NCBI GenBank assembly: GCA_937888765.1
Contig: CALASU010000093.1
Location: 1-11,858 of the forward strand
Reading direction: 5' to 3'
Source of the DNA: an uncultured Clostridia bacterium
Lineage (GTDB): Bacteria; Bacillota; Clostridia; Lachnospirales; Anaerotignaceae
DNA length: 11,858 bases
Part shown: positions 6,354 through 11,672 of the stretch, piece by piece
Numbering within the stretch: position 1 is the stretch's first letter
Layout: every line of letters begins with the position of its first letter
Translations under genes and position numbers: made by a program
The notes under the pieces: model-generated
The model's database searches: none
The model's input: only the letters and a program-made list of their open reading frames with translations
What the model was told of the DNA's origin: nothing

Positions 6354-7184
6354 ATGAGCAGAGCAGATGAACTTTTTATTGCAAACTGCAAACAGATTTT
6401 AGAACAGGGCTTATCTACAGAAAATGAAAAGGTACGTCCCCGTTGGGAAGACGGCACACCTGCATATACACTGAAAACCTTTGGCGTAGTAAATCGCTAT
6501 AACCTGCAGGAGGAATTTCCGCTGATGACACTGCGCTACACAAACTGGAAAGCAGCGATTGATGAAATCCTGTGGATCTGGCAGAAAAAATCCAATAACG
6601 TAAACGATCTGAACAGCCACATCTGGGACCAGTGGGCAGATGAAAACGGCTCTATCGGCAAAGCATACGGCTATCAACTGGGCGTAAAATATAAATTTAA
6701 ACATGGTGAAATGGATCAGGTGGACAATATCCTGTGGCAGCTGAAAAACACACCTGCATCCAGAAGAATGATGACAAATATCTATACCTTCAGCGATTTG
6801 TCTGAAATGGGGCTGGAACCCTGTGCGTACAGCATGACATTCAACGTAACAGGCAATAAGCTGAATGCGATTCTGAACCAGCGTTCTCAGGATACACTGG
6901 TGGCAAATAACTGGAATGTGGTACAGTATTCTGCACTGCTGATGATGTTTGCACAGGTAAGTGGTCTGGAAGCGGGCGAGCTGATTCACGTGATCAGTGA
7001 TATGCATATCTATGACAGACATATCGACATGGTAAAGGAAATGCTGACAAGAGAACCTCTGCCTGCACCCAAAGTAAGACTGAACCCCGAAATCAAAAAC
7101 TTCTATGATTTCACAGTAGATGATTTCATCGTAGAGGGTTATGAATACGGGAAATCTCTGGGACGTATCCCTGTAGCGGAATAA
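6354..7184 (+). CDS. thyA: thymidylate synthase
   Basis: This cytoplasmic enzyme methylates dUMP to dTMP using methylene-tetrahydrofolate, which becomes dihydrofolate. The protein has 276 residues. The catalytic Cys is C157 in EPCAYSMTF; the dUMP-binding segments are PASRR (134-138), RSQD (177-180), NNWN (185-188) and the D-x-H-x-Y signature DMHIY (216-220). The enzyme departs from the E. coli pattern: the His after the catalytic Cys (PCH) is Ala, and the N-terminal RTGTGT loop is replaced by EDGTPAYT. I believe this form is common in clostridia. The start at 6354 (MSRADELF) has AAGGGG upstream. It is followed after 13 bases by folA, which regenerates the folate it oxidises. Confidence 0.93.
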   Translation: MSRADELFIANCKQILEQGLSTENEKVRPRWEDGTPAYTLKTFGVVNRYNLQEEFPLMTLRYTNWKAAIDEILWIWQKKSNNVNDLNSHIWDQWADENGSIGKAYGYQLGVKYKFKHGEMDQVDNILWQLKNTPASRRMMTNIYTFSDLSEMGLEPCAYSMTFNVTGNKLNAILNQRSQDTLVANNWNVVQYSALLMMFAQVSGLEAGELIHVISDMHIYDRHIDMVKEMLTREPLPAPKVRLNPEIKNFYDFTVDDFIVEGYEYGKSLGRIPVAE

Positions 7185-7197
7185 GGGGGAAACGCAT

Positions 7198-7686
7198 ATG
7201 AAAATGATTGTTGCGGTAGATGAAAACTGGGGGATCGGCAAGGACGGCGATATGCTCCAGCCTATCTCCAAGGATCTGAAATTTTTTCGCCAGACAACAA
7301 CAGGTAATGTAATTGTTATTGGCAGAAAAACACTGGAATCTTTTCCGAATAAAAAACCACTGCCCAATCGTGTAAATGTGGTTCTGACAAATAATAAGGA
7401 CTATCCTGCAGAGGGCATTGTGCTGTGCCATGAACTCGAAAATCTGGCGGAGGTGCTGCAGCCCTATGCGGATAAAGAGATTTTTGTGGCAGGCGGCGGA
7501 ACGATCTATAAACAGCTTCTGCCCCAGTGCGATACTGCATATGTAACAAAGATTTATCATAGCTATCCTGCGGATACCGTGTTCCCGAATCTGGACGCTG
7601 ATCCCGAATGGGAACTGACGGAAGAAGGGGAAGTGCAGGAAGAAAATGGAGTGAGATTTTCCTTTAATACCTATAAGAGAAAATAA
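7198..7686 (+). CDS. folA: dihydrofolate reductase
   Basis: This enzyme reduces dihydrofolate, the product of ThyA, to tetrahydrofolate with NADPH, and is the target of trimethoprim-type antifolates. The protein has 162 residues, normal for the family. The N-terminus MIVAVDENWGIGKDGDML fits DHFR. The active-site acid is D26 in SKDLKFF, the NADPH motif IGRKTLES is at 41-48 and the second glycine motif VAGGGTIY at 97-104. The usual LPW next to the active site reads MLQP here, so the conserved Trp is missing. GGGGG stands about 8 bases before the ATG. It is the second gene of a two-gene operon and is closed by the terminator at 7688-7718. Confidence 0.92.
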   Translation: MKMIVAVDENWGIGKDGDMLQPISKDLKFFRQTTTGNVIVIGRKTLESFPNKKPLPNRVNVVLTNNKDYPAEGIVLCHELENLAEVLQPYADKEIFVAGGGTIYKQLLPQCDTAYVTKIYHSYPADTVFPNLDADPEWELTEEGEVQEENGVRFSFNTYKRK

Positions 7687-7687
7687 G

Positions 7688-7718
7688 AAAACGGAGCATC
7701 GAAGGATGCTCCGTTTTT
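7688..7718 (+). terminator. terminator of thyA-folA
   Basis: A perfect 10-bp stem pairs ACGGAGCATC (7691-7700) with GATGCTCCGT (7705-7714) around GAAG, followed by TTTT. It lies two bases behind folA and insulates it from the TA-2 toxin promoter. Confidence 0.9.
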
Positions 7719-7752
7719 GATTTCATATAGTATAGCGAAACTTGTCATATTA

Positions 7753-7761
7753 TGTTATACT
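7753..7761 (+). promoter_or_regulatory. promoter of the TA-2 toxin gene
   Basis: This is an extended -10, TGTTATACT. The -35 position 17 bases upstream reads TAGCGA, which is poor, so the TG element probably carries recognition. TA-3 has the related TGCTATACT with TGGCGA. The predicted start (near 7766-7768) falls exactly at the 5' arm of the long-range leader stem. Confidence 0.6.
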
Positions 7762-7765
7762 GCAA

Positions 7766-7801
7766 AGGTTGCCACCCCTAGACCGGCAAAGAAAGGGGGT
7801 G
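7766..7801 (+). promoter_or_regulatory. TA-2 toxin leader with occluded ribosome binding site
   Basis: AGGTTGCCA (7766-7774) is perfectly complementary to TGGCAACCT (7898-7906) just behind the toxin stop, so the two ends of the coding region can be tied together. CACCCC (7773-7778) can pair with GGGGTG (7796-7801), the Shine-Dalgarno site. The two pairings overlap by two bases and could compete. Both are also possible in TA-3. Confidence 0.6.
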
Positions 7802-7806
7802 TCGGA

Positions 7807-7896
7807 ATGGCTCTTTTTACATCCTTTTTGATTTCTGTCGTGGCAAGTATAGTTGCATATTATATTTGCAAATGGCTGGACAGAAAAATAAAGTAA
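7807..7896 (+). CDS. small membrane toxin-like peptide of module TA-2
   Basis: The 29-residue peptide begins MALFTSF, has one hydrophobic helix over about residues 3-20, then YYICKWLD (18-25) and ends RKIK. AGGGGGTG (7794-7801) stands five bases before the ATG. It matches the TA-1 and TA-3 peptides at SF, SV-x-A and YYICKWLD-x-K; synonymous differences between TA-2 and TA-3 in the second half of the gene indicate selection on the protein. Likely role, by architecture: the membrane-acting toxin of a type I toxin-antitoxin module controlled by the antisense RNA at about 7944-8015. Activity is not proven by the sequence. Confidence 0.8.
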   Translation: MALFTSFLISVVASIVAYYICKWLDRKIK

Positions 7897-7943
7897 ATGG
7901 CAACCTGCCTGGGGCATAAGCCACCCTGCAAAAAACGGCATAG

Positions 7944-7975
7944 AAAACCCCAGAAGTGGCACCTTCTGGGGTTTT
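7944..7975. terminator. two-way terminator of module TA-2
   Basis: CCCCAGAAG (7948-7956) pairs with CTTCTGGGG (7963-7971) around a 6-base loop, with AAAA before and TTTT after. It can end the toxin mRNA from the left and the antisense RNA from the right. Compared with TA-1 and TA-3 (CCCCAGAGG), both arms have changed together (AGAGG to AGAAG and CCTCT to CTTCT), so the stem is conserved. Confidence 0.87.
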
Positions 7976-7980
7976 CATTT

Positions 7981-8010
7981 GTCGGTATGAAACTTTTTAC
8001 ATCCTGTTTC
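7981..8010. repeat. TA-2 direct repeat of the toxin start region
   Basis: These 30 bases match 7801-7830 at 24 positions, exactly 180 bases apart. Shared blocks are GTCGG at the left and CTTTTTACATCCT (7993-8005 and 7813-7825). The first copy contains the toxin start codon; the second lies in the predicted antisense RNA gene. Confidence 0.85.
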
Positions 8011-8021
8011 TATCTATATAT

Positions 8022-8050
8022 AGTATACTATATGCCCCCGAGATAGTCAA
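8022..8050 (-). promoter_or_regulatory. promoter of the TA-2 antisense RNA
   Basis: On the minus strand TTGACT (8045-8050) and TATACT (8022-8027) are 17 bases apart, near the sigma-A consensus and clearly better than the toxin promoter. The -35 lies 14 bases behind the stop of the XRE gene at 8064, with no terminator between. Confidence 0.8.
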
Positions 8051-8063
8051 GGATACATCGTTT

Positions 8064-8378
8064 TTATAAAGCATTTTCCTTCGGATTTACAAGTGCATTT
8101 AACAGCAGTAATAAAATCTGTTGATTTTCAGAAGACAGTTTTTTAAAATTGGAAAGCAGGGTCTGTTCGCTTGTTTTAAAAGGAACGCCAAGCAATTCAT
8201 CTGTTGTCACATCTAACAATTCTGCAAGTTTTATCAGATCATCAAAAGAGGGTTCGTTTCGGGTACTTTCATAATTGGCAATCGCTGTATAGCCATAATT
8301 GAGATGTTCTGCAAGCTGTGCCTGCGAATAATTTTTCTGTTTGCGGAAGTATTTTAGATTTTTAGCGAAATCAGACAA
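8064..8378 (-). CDS. XRE-family helix-turn-helix regulator (XRE-1)
   Basis: This is a 104-residue DNA-binding protein. Residues about 7-63 form the XRE/Cro-type five-helix domain: LKYFRKQKNYSQAQLAEHL, then YGYTAIANYESTRNEPSF as recognition helix and turn, then LIKLAELLDVTTDELLG. The C-terminal third ends in a Leu-rich helix (QQILLLLLNAL) that may serve dimerisation. The start is a TTG at 8378 with GGAGATGA ahead; no in-frame ATG fits the domain start. It is likely self-regulating, since an inverted repeat overlaps its -10. The gene is convergent with the TA-2 toxin, and its read-through would enter the antisense RNA. Targets are unknown. Confidence 0.87.
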   Translation of the reverse strand: MSDFAKNLKYFRKQKNYSQAQLAEHLNYGYTAIANYESTRNEPSFDDLIKLAELLDVTTDELLGVPFKTSEQTLLSNFKKLSSENQQILLLLLNALVNPKENAL

Positions 8379-8410
8379 AGGATCATCTCCGTTTCATTTT
8401 CATTGGTAAA

Positions 8411-8457
8411 TTAGATTTCTATATTCTAAGTATAAATATAACCAAATAAGTTGTAAA
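8411..8457 (-). promoter_or_regulatory. promoter and candidate operator of XRE-1
   Basis: On the minus strand TTTACA (8452-8457) and TATACT (8429-8434) are 17 bases apart. An inverted repeat, TTAGA (8411-8415) and TCTAA (8425-8429) with a 9-base centre, touches the -10 and covers the start point; this is a common place for a self-repressing XRE operator. Confidence 0.55.
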
Positions 8458-8522
8458 TATATATTATTTTGAAAATACTACCATATGAAAATTTTTTCTA
8501 AAATAAAACAGAGGTGGTAGTG

Positions 8523-8747
8523 ATGGAATATGAATTTGAACAGGAATTTCGGCTGCTTGGGTTAAAGGTGGCATATTACAGAAAAGCGAAGAATATGACA
8601 CAGGAGCAATTAGCGGAAAAATTAGGAACAAGTACATCTTATATCGGTTCAATTGAATCCAAAACCTATAAACCCATTTCCTTGAAAACATTATTCAGAA
8701 TTGCAAATGCACTGGAAACCCCTCCGCATAAATTTTTAGAATTTTAA
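8523..8747 (+). CDS. XRE-family helix-turn-helix regulator (XRE-2)
   Basis: This is a 74-residue protein made almost only of an XRE-type domain: LGLKVAYYRKAKNMTQEQLAEKLG, recognition part TSTSYIGSIESKTYKPIS, then LFRIANALETPPHKFLEF. The acidic N-terminus (MEYEFEQEF) precedes the domain. The ATG at 8523 follows GAGGTGG (8511-8517); a GTG nine bases upstream is in frame but would sit on the ribosome binding site. The gene is divergent from XRE-1 with a 144-base gap. It is followed directly by the repeat-containing terminator at 8754-8780. No clear promoter was found; a TAAAAT at 8499-8504 is the best -10 candidate. Function beyond DNA binding is unknown. Confidence 0.85.
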   Translation: MEYEFEQEFRLLGLKVAYYRKAKNMTQEQLAEKLGTSTSYIGSIESKTYKPISLKTLFRIANALETPPHKFLEF

Positions 8748-8780
8748 AACCGACCTTGTCCGATTGGATAAGGCATTTTT
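8747..8780 (+). terminator. terminator of XRE-2, copy 1 of a duplicated sequence
   Basis: CCTTGTCC (8754-8761) pairs with GGATAAGG (8766-8773) around GATT, followed by CATTTTT. The 26 bases 8747-8772 are identical to 9127-9152 behind XRE-3. In this copy the lower stem is lost because the right flank differs. Confidence 0.8.
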
Positions 8781-8789
8781 GTTTCTTAA

Positions 8790-8810
8790 AATACGTTTAT
8801 GTAACGTATT
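8790..8810. promoter_or_regulatory. candidate operator upstream of XRE-3
   Basis: AATACGTT (8790-8797) and AACGTATT (8803-8810) form a perfect inverted repeat with a 5-base centre. It lies 57 bases before XRE-3 in a region without coding sense. The half-site size and spacing suit a dimeric helix-turn-helix protein, perhaps one of the three XRE proteins here. Confidence 0.45.
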
Positions 8811-8867
8811 ATATGTTTTTGAGCATGATAAAGTCAATAGGAAAGACTATATTATGAGGAAAAACGT

Positions 8868-9128
8868 ATGAAAAAGATAACATTCAATAACAATAAAAAT
8901 ATTATTTCTCAGCAATTAAAGATAGCCAGAATTAAGAAGAATTTATCGCAGAAAGAACTTGCGGCAAAAATGCAGCTGATGAATGTCAGCATGGATCAGC
9001 AGATGATCAGTAAAATAGAAAATAATATGCGAATTGTAACAGATTATGAGCTGGCGTGTTTTTGTCAGATTTTGAGCATTCGTCCCGAAGAATTATTGAA
9101 GGATTTTTGTGAATATTTAGAAAAATAA
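8868..9128 (+). CDS. XRE-family helix-turn-helix regulator (XRE-3)
   Basis: This is an 86-residue protein with an XRE-type domain at about residues 14-78: QLKIARIKKNLSQKELAAKM, an unusually long turn LMNVSMDQQ before the recognition helix MISKIENNM, then DYELACFCQILSIRPEELL. The N-terminus is Asn/Lys-rich. The ATG at 8868 follows GAGG at about 8854-8858. The gene is tandem to XRE-2 in AT-rich DNA and ends in the second copy of the duplicated terminator. The 120-base gap and the palindrome at 8790-8810 suggest its own promoter, but no confident -35/-10 pair was found. Target genes are unknown; the neighbouring toxin-antitoxin modules have their own RNA control and need no protein regulator. 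Confidence 0.85.
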   Translation: MKKITFNNNKNIISQQLKIARIKKNLSQKELAAKMQLMNVSMDQQMISKIENNMRIVTDYELACFCQILSIRPEELLKDFCEYLEK

Positions 9129-9162
9129 ACCGACCTTGTCCGATTGGATAAGATCGGTTTTT
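9127..9162 (+). terminator. terminator of XRE-3, copy 2 of the duplicated sequence
   Basis: A 15-bp stem pairs AAACCGACCTTGTCC (9127-9141) with GGATAAGATCGGTTT (9146-9160), two of the pairs being G-U, around GATT. It begins in the stop codon of XRE-3. The left 26 bases equal 8747-8772. Confidence 0.87.
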
Positions 9163-9210
9163 ATATATGATAACTTTCAATAGAATGTTATGGCGAAAAA
9201 TGCCGCAATA

Positions 9211-9219
9211 TGCTATACT
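9211..9219 (+). promoter_or_regulatory. promoter of the TA-3 toxin gene
   Basis: This is an extended -10, TGCTATACT, with a poor -35 (TGGCGA at 9191-9196). The transcript would begin near 9224-9226, at the arm AGGTTGCCA (9224-9232), complementary to TGGCAACCT (9357-9365). CACCC (9231-9235) can pair with GGGTG (9256-9260) of the ribosome binding site. Confidence 0.6.
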
Positions 9220-9265
9220 GCAAAGGTTGCCACCCTCTATACTGGCAAGGAAAGGGGGTGTTAGT

Positions 9266-9355
9266 ATGGAGTTCCTTACATCATTCGTACTTTCCGTTAT
9301 GGCAAGTGTAGTTGCGTACTACATTTGTAAATGGCTGGACGGAAAGAGAAAGTAA
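9266..9355 (+). CDS. small membrane toxin-like peptide of module TA-3
   Basis: The 29-residue peptide begins MEFLTSF, has one hydrophobic helix over about residues 3-20, then YYICKWLD (18-25) and ends GKRK. AGGGGGTG (9253-9260) stands five bases ahead of the ATG. The frame is open for 33 codons upstream, but that part covers the promoter and leader and is not conserved as protein. It is the closest relative of the TA-2 peptide; most of the second half of the gene differs only at third codon positions. As in the other modules it is faced by an antisense RNA gene (about 9402-9472), so a type I toxin role is inferred. Confidence 0.8.
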   Translation: MEFLTSFVLSVMASVVAYYICKWLDGKRK

Positions 9356-9401
9356 ATGGCAACCTGCCTGGGGAATAAGCCACCCTGCAAAAACGGAATA
9401 G

Positions 9402-9434
9402 AAAACCCCAGAGGATTCCGGCCTCTGGGGTTTT
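9402..9434. terminator. two-way terminator of module TA-3
   Basis: CCCCAGAGG (9406-9414) pairs with CCTCTGGGG (9422-9430) around a 7-base loop, with AAAA on the left and TTTT on the right. The stem is the same as in TA-1, with a different loop. Confidence 0.87.
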
Positions 9435-9439
9435 CGCAT

Positions 9440-9466
9440 GTTAGTATAAAGATCCTTACATCTTTT
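9440..9466. repeat. TA-3 direct repeat of the toxin start region
   Basis: The segment matches 9260-9286 at 22 of 27 positions, exactly 180 bases apart. Shared blocks are GTTAGTAT and TCCTTACATC. TA-2 has GTCGG and CTTTTTACATCC at the same places in both its copies. Confidence 0.85.
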
Positions 9467-9478
9467 CCTGTTATCTAT

Positions 9479-9507
9479 AGTATACTATATGCTACGAAAA
9501 TCGTCAA
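9479..9507 (-). promoter_or_regulatory. promoter of the TA-3 antisense RNA
   Basis: On the minus strand TTGACG (9502-9507) and TATACT (9479-9484) are 17 bases apart. It lies 18 bases behind the stop of the aldo/keto reductase gene, with no hairpin between. Confidence 0.8.
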
Positions 9508-9525
9508 GTATACCCCTTTTTATTT

Positions 9526-10365
9526 TTACCCCTCAAAGGTATCGGGATGCTGTCCGGACCAGCCTGTCTGGGGCAGGGTCATCAGACGGTACATATCCTC
9601 CAGTGTGATTTCAAAATCAAACACATCCAGATTTTCTCTCATGCGTTCCAGAGAAGAAGACTTCGGCAGGGGCATGATGTTATTCTGCAGAGCGAAGCGA
9701 ATACAGATCTGTGCGGGGCTTTTACCGTATTTTTCAGCCAGTTCCAGAAGCAAGGGCTCCTGCAATACACGAGTGCGTCCCAGAGGACTCCATGCACTTA
9801 CCTGCAAACCCTTTGCCTGTGAGAAGTTCACGGCAGTCTGCTGAATATAGCCGGGATGGTATTCCAGCTGATTGACCATAGGCTGGATTTCCGCGTGTTT
9901 CATCAGATGCATCAGATGATGAGGAAGAAAATTGCTGACACCGATGGCACGCACAGCACCTTCATTGTACAGCTTTTCCAGTGCTCTCCAGCTTTCCGCA
10001 TCCAGTGTGCGCCAGTCGGCTCTGGGGTTGGGCATGGGCCAGTGGATCAGAAACAGGTCTAAATAATTCACACCCAGATCTTTCAGAGAGGCTTCAAAGC
10101 TGCGCATGGTTGCATCATAGCCAAGATCATCCTTCCATACCTTAGAGGTCAGAAAAAATTCCTTTCGTTTCAGACCGCTTTCTTTTAGGGCTCTGCCGAT
10201 TTCCGCTTCATTTCCGTATTTTCTGGCAGTGTCCAGATGGCGGTAGCCTGCTTCGAGCGCATCTAAAATCACTTTTTCACCGTTTTCTTTTACTTTATAA
10301 GTACCGTAGCCGATAAAGGGCATTTCTACATCGTTTTCCAGAACGAACCCGTTTTCACTTATCAT
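9526..10365 (-). CDS. aldo/keto reductase
   Basis: This is an NADPH-type oxidoreductase of the AKR superfamily, 279 residues, a typical length for the short bacterial (2,5-diketo-gluconate reductase-like) branch. The catalytic tetrad is complete: D45 and Y50 in LDTARKYGNE, K75 in LTSKVW and H108 in LIHWP. GVSNF and PMVNQLEYHP follow, and the cofactor motif LPKSSSLERMREN is near the C-terminus. It is cytoplasmic and probably reduces small aldehydes or ketones; the physiological substrate cannot be read. The ATG at 10365 follows AGGAGG. It starts 17 bases behind cca and is likely cotranscribed with it. No terminator follows before the TA-3 antisense promoter. Confidence 0.9.
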   Translation of the reverse strand: MISENGFVLENDVEMPFIGYGTYKVKENGEKVILDALEAGYRHLDTARKYGNEAEIGRALKESGLKRKEFFLTSKVWKDDLGYDATMRSFEASLKDLGVNYLDLFLIHWPMPNPRADWRTLDAESWRALEKLYNEGAVRAIGVSNFLPHHLMHLMKHAEIQPMVNQLEYHPGYIQQTAVNFSQAKGLQVSAWSPLGRTRVLQEPLLLELAEKYGKSPAQICIRFALQNNIMPLPKSSSLERMRENLDVFDFEITLEDMYRLMTLPQTGWSGQHPDTFEG

Positions 10366-10382
10366 GGACTTTTCCTCCTTTT

Positions 10383-11615
10383 TTAGATCAGAGCCTTTGC
10401 TTTCAGAATAGAAAGTGCCTGTTCTGTCAGATATTCCTTTGTATTTTTTGCGGGATCATGCAGCACTGTATCCAGTAATTCTGCCAGAATCGCCCCCATC
10501 TCCTTGCCGTGGGGTGCACCCATTGCCATAAGGTCTTTACCCGAAAGCTGCATGGTTTTCAGTGTCAGACAATCGCCGTCAGTCAGTATTTTTTCAAGCA
10601 GTGCCAAGGCTTCGGCGTGGGCGGAAGCGGGGCGCAAAATGGATTGCAGCAGAAGAAGCTGTCTGACGGGTTCTTCGTCAATTGTGCCTGTCAGCTTACG
10701 CAGAGAATAGGCATCTGTGGGAACATCCTCTGGCAGATGCTCCAGCAGCAGGCAGACACGTTTCAAGGTAAAATTATCAAATTTCAGATGCTTCAAAAGC
10801 TTCTGCGCTTCTGCAGGGGTATAGTCCTGCAGGACGATGCACCAGCACAGGGCTTCTTCCTTTGGACAGGCAGAAAGCTCAGAAAGGATAGCAGAGCTGT
10901 TTGCAATCAGTTTTGCGGAAAGGGTAGGGTCAATCTGTGCCAGCAGACCGCTTTCCCATAACAGGGGCATTTTTTCCGTAAAGGGAGAAAGCCAGAGTTT
11001 TTTCAGCTCTTCGCGGATACGCTCTACGCTGATTTTTTGGATCAGTGCGGTATTGGCACAGAGTGCCGCCCATGTTTCTTCTTCTACCGTAAAGCCAAGC
11101 TGTGCGGCAAAGCGTACACAGCGCAGCATTCTCAGAGCATCCTCCTGAAAACGCAGAGCGGGATTGCCGACACCGCGGATACATTCCGTTTCAATGTCCT
11201 CCTGTCCGTGGAAAGGATCACGGAAGCCTTCGGCGGGATGGTATGCAATGGCGTTCATGGTAAAGTCGCGGCGAAGCAGATCTTCTGTCAGATTTTTGGT
11301 AAAGGAAACGGCATCGGGATGACGGCAGTCTGCATAATCGCCGTCAATACGGTATGTCGTAACCTCATAATTTTCTTTGTGTAGTACGACAGTGATTGTG
11401 CCGTGCTGAATCCCTGTGTCAAAGGTACGATCAAAGAGCACCTTTGTTTCTTCTGGCAGTGCGGATGTGGTAATGTCCCAGTCCTGCGGATTTCTCCCCA
11501 GAATGGAATCCCGCACACAGCCGCCCACGATATAGGCTTCGTGTCCGCCCTGATTGAGTTTGTTTAAGATCAATGCCGCATCCTCGGGCATGGTAACTTT
11601 CATTTTTGTATGCAT
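10383..11615 (-). CDS. cca: CCA tRNA nucleotidyltransferase
   Basis: This enzyme adds or repairs the 3'-CCA end of tRNAs without a template, using CTP and ATP. The protein has 410 residues and is of the class II (bacterial/eukaryotic) type. GGCVRD is at residues 31-36, the metal-binding DWD at 45-47, RRDFTMNAI at 115-123, the base-selecting EDALR at 158-162 and SVERIREELKK further on. The helical C-terminal body follows; no HD phosphohydrolase motif was noticed. The ATG at 11615 has GGAGG six bases ahead (11622-11626); MKV four codons in is a possible alternative. The open frame runs 70 codons further upstream, through promoter and hairpins, and is not part of the gene. It heads a cca-aldo/keto reductase operon. 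Confidence 0.92.
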   Translation of the reverse strand: MHTKMKVTMPEDAALILNKLNQGGHEAYIVGGCVRDSILGRNPQDWDITTSALPEETKVLFDRTFDTGIQHGTITVVLHKENYEVTTYRIDGDYADCRHPDAVSFTKNLTEDLLRRDFTMNAIAYHPAEGFRDPFHGQEDIETECIRGVGNPALRFQEDALRMLRCVRFAAQLGFTVEEETWAALCANTALIQKISVERIREELKKLWLSPFTEKMPLLWESGLLAQIDPTLSAKLIANSSAILSELSACPKEEALCWCIVLQDYTPAEAQKLLKHLKFDNFTLKRVCLLLEHLPEDVPTDAYSLRKLTGTIDEEPVRQLLLLQSILRPASAHAEALALLEKILTDGDCLTLKTMQLSGKDLMAMGAPHGKEMGAILAELLDTVLHDPAKNTKEYLTEQALSILKAKALI

Positions 11616-11643
11616 AAAAAACCTCCTGAATGGATTTGCTCTC

Positions 11644-11672
11644 AGTATATCATAAAACAGGAATTTGTACAA
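11644..11672 (-). promoter_or_regulatory. promoter of cca
   Basis: On the minus strand an extended -10, TGATATACT (11644-11652), follows TTGTAC (11667-11672) by 17 bases. The -35 touches the T-tract of the hairpin at 11679-11705, so termination from upstream and initiation here are packed together. Confidence 0.6.

Larger units (their letters stand above)
7944..8015 (-). ncRNA. predicted antisense antitoxin RNA of module TA-2
   Basis: This is a predicted RNA of about 70 nt, starting near 8015 and ending at the hairpin. Its 5' third (8010-7981) is complementary to the toxin mRNA over the start codon and first seven codons, through the repeat of 7801-7830 at 7981-8010. Its 3' end is complementary through the shared terminator. 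It could thus block toxin translation in trans, as RNAII does for Fst. The ends are predicted only. Confidence 0.68.
9402..9472 (-). ncRNA. predicted antisense antitoxin RNA of module TA-3
   Basis: This is a predicted RNA of about 70 nt from a start near 9472 to the shared hairpin. It carries the complement of 9440-9466, which repeats the toxin start region 9260-9286. It should pair with the toxin mRNA at the start codon and at the terminator stem. Its core repeat is closer to its own toxin than to TA-2, which argues for self-specific control. Ends are predicted only. Confidence 0.68.

Noticed and set aside
5972..6457. N-terminal extension of livJ by 162 codons.
   Set aside because: It precedes an ideal signal peptide and ribosome binding site and overlaps the promoters and the thyA start; it does not look like protein.
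8019..8030. A forward promoter from the TATAGTATACTATA palindrome of the modules.
   Set aside because: The palindrome reads as -10 in both directions, but only the antisense direction has a good -35 at 17-18 bases in all three copies.
7753..9507. TA-2 and TA-3 as ends of a transposon.
   Set aside because: No transposase or integrase lies between them, they are direct rather than inverted, and a third copy stands alone at 683-942.
640..9507. CRISPR array made of the repeated hairpin sequences.
   Set aside because: There are only three copies at separate loci, with coding sequence between parts and no regular spacers or cas genes.
9356..9844. A 162-codon plus-strand frame from the TA-3 toxin into the reductase gene.
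   Set aside because: It crosses the two-way terminator and then runs opposite the aldo/keto reductase; there is no ribosome binding site.
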